A DNA stretch of 64,000 nucleotides from Angiostrongylus vasorum (lineage: Eukaryota > Nematoda > Chromadorea > Rhabditida > Metastrongylidae), in assembly GCA_018806985.1 (NCBI GenBank), contig JADANN010000202.1:2599001-2663000 (forward strand), written 5' to 3'. Below are positions 63,895 to 64,000 of the stretch, piece after piece; the first letter of the stretch is position 1; each line of letters starts with the position of its first letter. The notes under the pieces were generated by a model. It searched no databases, had not been told where the DNA came from, and saw nothing but the letters and a program-made list of their open reading frames with translations. The translations under genes and the position numbers were made by a program.

Positions 63895-64000
63895 ATAAGA
63901 ATTTTACCACAGATTGTTTTTATTTATTTAACCTTTATTTTATTTATTTATTTTTAATTTTTATTTATTTATTTATTTATTATTAAATTAATTATTATTT
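63895..64000. repeat. (TTTA)n-type simple repeat at right edge
   Basis: Imperfect tttattta/ttatttat units running to the end of the window. Confidence 0.85.

Overview
The window is nuclear DNA of a nematode, most likely a strongylid (hookworm-like) parasite. This is inferred from an animal neurosecretion gene split into many short exons with pyrimidine-rich TTTCAG-type acceptors, introns of about 60 bp to 8 kb, and a dense load of dispersed tRNA-derived SINEs and decayed RTE-type LINEs. No bacterial features, CRISPR array or operon were seen.

The main content is one complete plus-strand gene, unc-31/CAPS (calcium-dependent activator protein for secretion), which primes dense-core vesicles for release. 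I reconstructed 35 coding exons from 11,695 to 62,022. They join in consistent phase into 4,197 coding bases (1,398 residues plus stop), close to the family's usual size. Domain order is an acidic, serine-rich N-terminus, a conserved N-terminal block, a C2 domain, a PH domain, a MUN/CAPS homology region and a conserved C-terminus. Exons 11 and 12 are symmetric in-frame microexons. One intron (intron 18) lacks an AG acceptor.

Region by region: 1-1,440 is the 5' part of a LINE on the minus strand. 1,441-11,694 is intergenic and SINE-rich, with one small minus-strand open frame that may encode a secreted peptide. 11,695-62,022 is unc-31, whose introns hold most of the repeats. Two near-complete LINEs lie in introns 21 (minus) and 24 (plus) and form an inverted pair around exons 22-24. 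Large fold-back elements sit in introns 24 and 25. 62,023-64,000 is 3' flank with a short LINE 5' fragment and an AT-rich edge.

Repeat families are named here A to E. A and B are tRNA-derived SINEs that share a central core but differ in head and tail. C is a dispersed repeat of about 390 bp. D is a family that often occurs as inverted pairs. E carries a conserved cacgaggttg motif. Repeat boundaries were judged by eye and are accurate to about 10-30 bp.
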